Positions 6,383-8,765 of a DNA stretch of 8,765 nt are shown piece after piece; within the stretch, counting starts at the first letter, position 1; the number at the start of each line of letters is the position of its first letter. Below the pieces are notes generated by a model, which searched no databases, was not told the DNA's origin, and worked only from the letters and a program-made list of their open reading frames with translations. The DNA is from Streptosporangiaceae bacterium. GTDB lineage: Bacteria; Actinomycetota; Actinomycetes; Streptosporangiales; Streptosporangiaceae. The stretch spans positions 1 through 8,765 of the forward strand of contig JASHSZ010000505.1 of assembly GCA_030040815.1 (NCBI GenBank), in the 5' to 3' direction. Made by a program: the position numbers and the translations under genes.

Positions 6383-6871
6383 ATGTTGATGGCCCAACCG
6401 GAGGTGCGACGCCTTGCCGCGGACGACTGGCCACAGCTGCGCGAAGCCCGACTCGGGGCGCTCGCAGAGGCGCCGTACGCGTTCGCGTCGACGCTCGCGC
6501 GGGAGCAGCAGTTCACCGAGCAAACGTGGCGGGAGCGAGCCGGCCGCGGCAGCACCTTCGGCGCGTGGGAAGGCGATGCGATCGTCGGCCTGGCAACCGG
6601 AATCGATGAGGGGGATCGCTGGCAACTTGTCGGCATGTGGGTGTCGCCGAAGCTGCGCGGCTCGGGTATCGCTGACCTGCTAGTGACGGCCGTGTGCGAG
6701 CTTGCCGAGCAGTCCGGGGCCGCCTCGGTCAGGCTCTGGGTCACCGAGGTGAACGACCGAGCACGCACGTTCTACCGGCGGCTCGGCTTCGTGCCGACCG
6801 GCAGCCGCCAGCTGATCAGGCCAGCAGACCCGGAGAACTGGGAAGAGGAACTAATCCTGCGGCTGCGCTGA
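6383..6871 (+). CDS. GNAT-family N-acetyltransferase
   Basis: The 162-residue product belongs to the Gcn5-related acetyltransferases, which transfer an acetyl group from acetyl-CoA to an amine. Strand beta4 and motif A are clear: LVGMWVSPKLRGSGIADLL (82-100), where R92-x-x-G-x-A is the pyrophosphate-binding loop. Motif B follows as VTEVNDRARTFYRRLGFVPTG (120-140), with the Asn and the FY..LGF typical of the family. The N-terminus (VRRLAADDWPQLREARLGAL) is the usual first strand and helix. The substrate is unknown; small molecules, protein N-termini and antibiotics are all possible. ATG 6383 and ATG 6389 are both plausible; GAGG at 6375-6378 is 4 and 10 bases upstream respectively. The gene stands alone on the plus strand and converges on the HNH gene. 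Confidence 0.9.
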   Translation: MLMAQPEVRRLAADDWPQLREARLGALAEAPYAFASTLAREQQFTEQTWRERAGRGSTFGAWEGDAIVGLATGIDEGDRWQLVGMWVSPKLRGSGIADLLVTAVCELAEQSGAASVRLWVTEVNDRARTFYRRLGFVPTGSRQLIRPADPENWEEELILRLR

Positions 6872-7070
6872 CCTCGGTCATGCTGCTGCTGGCGCGGAAC
6901 AGCGGCGGGACCCTGGGGGAATTGTGGCCGAGAGCGGCGCCCCGCGCAACGACCAAGTCGAGGCCATCGTACGGGGCGCGCGGCGTCCGGTACGCCAGGG
7001 ATCCACGCGCTGCTTACCTCGCCGATCCGACACAGATCGGAACTCATGAGCCGGCCGTCGTCACCGTTGA
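6872..7070. other. Convergent intergenic region
   Basis: This 199-bp gap lies between the ends of the acetyltransferase gene (plus) and the HNH gene (minus). I see no RNA gene. The only structured element is the short inverted repeat at 7022-7040. A 41-codon frame from GTG 6924 to 7049 has no recognisable product and I do not call it. Confidence 0.5.
7022..7040. terminator. Weak inverted repeat after the HNH gene, possible terminator
   Basis: CCGATC (7022-7027) and GATCGG (7035-7040) can pair around a 7-base loop, 31 bp past the HNH stop codon. The site lies between two converging genes, where a bidirectional terminator would be useful. The stem has only 6 bp and there is no T-run, so the call is tentative. 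Confidence 0.25.
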
Positions 7071-8645
7071 TCAACCCGCGGTGGGTGGTGCGTGGCTGTG
7101 GTAGGTGCGGGTGCGGTCGGGGCTGACGGCGGTGGTTGTGCCGTCGGGGTTGAGGGTGAGGACCCAGCCCCACCGGTGGATGGCGGTGAGGTGATGGATG
7201 CGGCACAGCAGGATCAGGTTGGTCAGGGAGTGCCGGCCGCCGTCCTTGCGGGGGATGATGTGGTGGACCTCGCAGCCGGCCGCGGGCATGTCGCAGCCGG
7301 GGAACCGGCAGTGCCGGTCCCGCTTGCGCACCGCCCGGCGCAGGTGCAGGGGGATGGTGTCGAACGCGGAGGGGACATCCAGCGGCAGGCTGATGGTGGA
7401 GCACGGGATGCCGGTGACCTGGCGGCGCAGCCAGGCGATCCGGCCGGCGGGGCCGGACAGCAGCGCGACCGCCTGGGCGAGCACGTCGCCGTAGGGGGCG
7501 GCGGCGGCCTTGCCGGCCGCGACCTGCTGGAGCTGCTGCTTCCAGCCCGAGCCGGGGCCGGCGAGCCTGGCCAACAGCCCGTAGTCGGCCGTACCGGTGA
7601 TCACCGGCGCCACGACCGCGTCGCACGCCACGCCGCCGGTGTTGTTCAGGAGCTCGGGGAGGGTGATGTCCAGCTCGAGGCGGACCGGGTGCCCGGCCCG
7701 CTGCGGCAGCATCCCGGCGCCGATCAGCCGGAGGCAGGCTTCCTCCAGCGCGTCGTGGCGGCGCTGGGCCAGGCTGCGGGTGTCCTCCGGCCCGCCCGGC
7801 TTAGCGAGGGAGTCCAGCACCGCCTCGACCGCAGTAGCGCACCGGGCGGTCAGGTCGCCGGTCAGCCGCCCCGCCCCCTCGAACGTGGTGGCCAGGCGCA
7901 GGTTCCGGTCCTCGAACCCGTCGTCGGTGTCGGGGCGGGCGTGCTGGCGGCGCAGGTCCTCGGCGATGAACCCCAGGTCGGCCAGCCCCGCGCCCGCCCC
8001 GGCGGCGGCCAGCAGCTCGCTGTCGGCATCGTCGCGGACGGCCGCGGGGAGCCGGTCGGTCCACTCGCAGATCTGCCCGGCCCACGACAGCGACACATTC
8101 CCGTCTCCGAGCGCACCGGCGACCGCAGGGTGCTCGCCGAGTCGGCGCATCCAGCCGACCCGGCCCGCGGCGGCGCGGCGGGTCGCCTGGGTCTGCCAGG
8201 ACAGCCACACCCGCGGGGACCGGTGCCCGTCGCCGGCCAGCCCGCCGCCCGGACGGCTGAACGCCTCAAGAACCTTCGCGTGCGCCGCGGCCTGCCGCGA
8301 CTCCGCGACCGCCAGCGCCCGCAGGCAATCAGCCTGCAACCCCTCCGGCCACGACCCCGGATCCGCGTGCGCCAGGACATCCAGAGCTGCGGTCAGCGAT
8401 GCCAACGCCTGCGTGGCACCCTCGGGACTCGTCGCATCGCTCCCCGCAGACTCCAGTGCAGCGTCAGGCGGTAAGGCATCGCCCGCGAGCGAAACAGCGC
8501 CGGCGAGCGGGACGCCATCGCCCGGCAGCCGCTGAGCAGCCGGTGGCACATCGGCGGACGCTGAACCGGCCTGAAGGCTCTCCCCGTCAGCCGCGCCGGC
8601 GAACGCGCCCGCCGACGAACCCGCCAGCGCCGACCCACTCCACAT
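7071..8645 (-). CDS. DUF222 and HNH endonuclease domain protein (13E12 type)
   Basis: The product is at least 524 residues. An Ala/Gly/Ser-rich low-complexity N-terminus (1-75) is followed by a mostly helical DUF222 region (about 76-400, including LAVAESRQAAAHAKVLEAF and RLGEHPAVAGALGDGNVS). The C-terminus is a zinc-type HNH nuclease motif: C446 and C451 in CRFPGC, His461-His462 in EVHHII, Asn476 in NLILLC, C481 and His484-His485. This family includes the REP13E12 proteins of M. tuberculosis and is often present in many copies in actinobacteria; its role is unknown, although a nuclease linked to mobile DNA is the usual guess. All HNH residues look intact. ATG 8645 is the first start codon in frame inside the window, but it lacks a good Shine-Dalgarno and the frame stays open for 40 more codons to the window edge, so the true start may lie beyond it. 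Confidence 0.88.
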   Translation of the reverse strand: MWSGSALAGSSAGAFAGAADGESLQAGSASADVPPAAQRLPGDGVPLAGAVSLAGDALPPDAALESAGSDATSPEGATQALASLTAALDVLAHADPGSWPEGLQADCLRALAVAESRQAAAHAKVLEAFSRPGGGLAGDGHRSPRVWLSWQTQATRRAAAGRVGWMRRLGEHPAVAGALGDGNVSLSWAGQICEWTDRLPAAVRDDADSELLAAAGAGAGLADLGFIAEDLRRQHARPDTDDGFEDRNLRLATTFEGAGRLTGDLTARCATAVEAVLDSLAKPGGPEDTRSLAQRRHDALEEACLRLIGAGMLPQRAGHPVRLELDITLPELLNNTGGVACDAVVAPVITGTADYGLLARLAGPGSGWKQQLQQVAAGKAAAAPYGDVLAQAVALLSGPAGRIAWLRRQVTGIPCSTISLPLDVPSAFDTIPLHLRRAVRKRDRHCRFPGCDMPAAGCEVHHIIPRKDGGRHSLTNLILLCRIHHLTAIHRWGWVLTLNPDGTTTAVSPDRTRTYHSHAPPTAG

Positions 8646-8765
8646 GCGGGGGGTCCGCGCACCTCGCGGGCGGCCAGTTGAGATACCGCCCGGTCCGTCC
8701 GCGCGCCCTGGTCCGGCAGCACCCGCAGCACTCCCATCGGCACTCTCGGCGGATGCAGGAACATC

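Noticed and set aside
6924..7049. Small frame of 41 codons starting at GTG 6924
   Set aside because: The GGGGGA upstream is only 3 bases from the start, codon bias fades in the second half, and no family is recognisable.
7092..8474. Long plus-strand open frame (460 codons) opposite the HNH gene
   Set aside because: It is low-complexity Gly/Ala/Val/Gln/Arg translation caused by the codon bias of the minus-strand gene, which has an intact HNH motif.
6872..8765. Mobile element carrying the HNH gene
   Set aside because: The family is often linked to mobile DNA, but no terminal inverted repeats, target-site duplication, integrase or attachment site is visible in the window.

Overview
The window comes from a high-GC Gram-positive actinobacterium. 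Codon third positions are strongly G/C, GTG starts occur, and the order pafB-pafC-tatA-tatC-(methyltransferase)-helY matches the well-known actinobacterial locus that lies downstream of the Pup-proteasome accessory genes (Mycobacterium tuberculosis order: pafA, pafB, pafC, tatA, tatC, helY). The exact genus cannot be read from this sequence.

Layout. Positions 1-291 hold the 3' end of pafB, a WYL-domain regulator whose 5' part lies outside the window. It overlaps pafC (288-1322) by 4 bases. PafB and PafC form the heteromeric activator of the LexA/RecA-independent DNA-damage response in mycobacteria. After a 176-bp gap come tatA (1499-1825) and tatC (1835-2773), the pore-forming and receptor subunits of twin-arginine protein export, only 9 bp apart. 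A small SAM-dependent methyltransferase gene (2824-3474) with a strong ribosome-binding site sits between tatC and helY, where the mycobacterial locus has none. helY (3525-6203) encodes a Ski2/Mtr4-like DExH helicase. It appears to have its own promoter and a leaderless start.

Beyond helY the conserved block ends and the region looks accessory. A 36-codon remnant of the C-terminus of a LuxR/NarL-type regulator lies on the minus strand (6185-6295) and overlaps the end of helY. It is followed by a GNAT acetyltransferase gene (6383-6871, plus) whose Shine-Dalgarno sequence lies inside a small palindrome. After a 199-bp convergent gap there is a long minus-strand gene for a DUF222/HNH (13E12-type) protein (7071-8645, frame open to the window edge).

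I found no CRISPR array, rRNA, tRNA, insertion sequence, phage gene or obvious new multi-gene system. The points most worth a second look are the decayed LuxR remnant, the methyltransferase inserted in the tatC-helY junction, the candidate leaderless helY promoter with a dyad in its spacer, and the hairpin over the GNAT ribosome-binding site.
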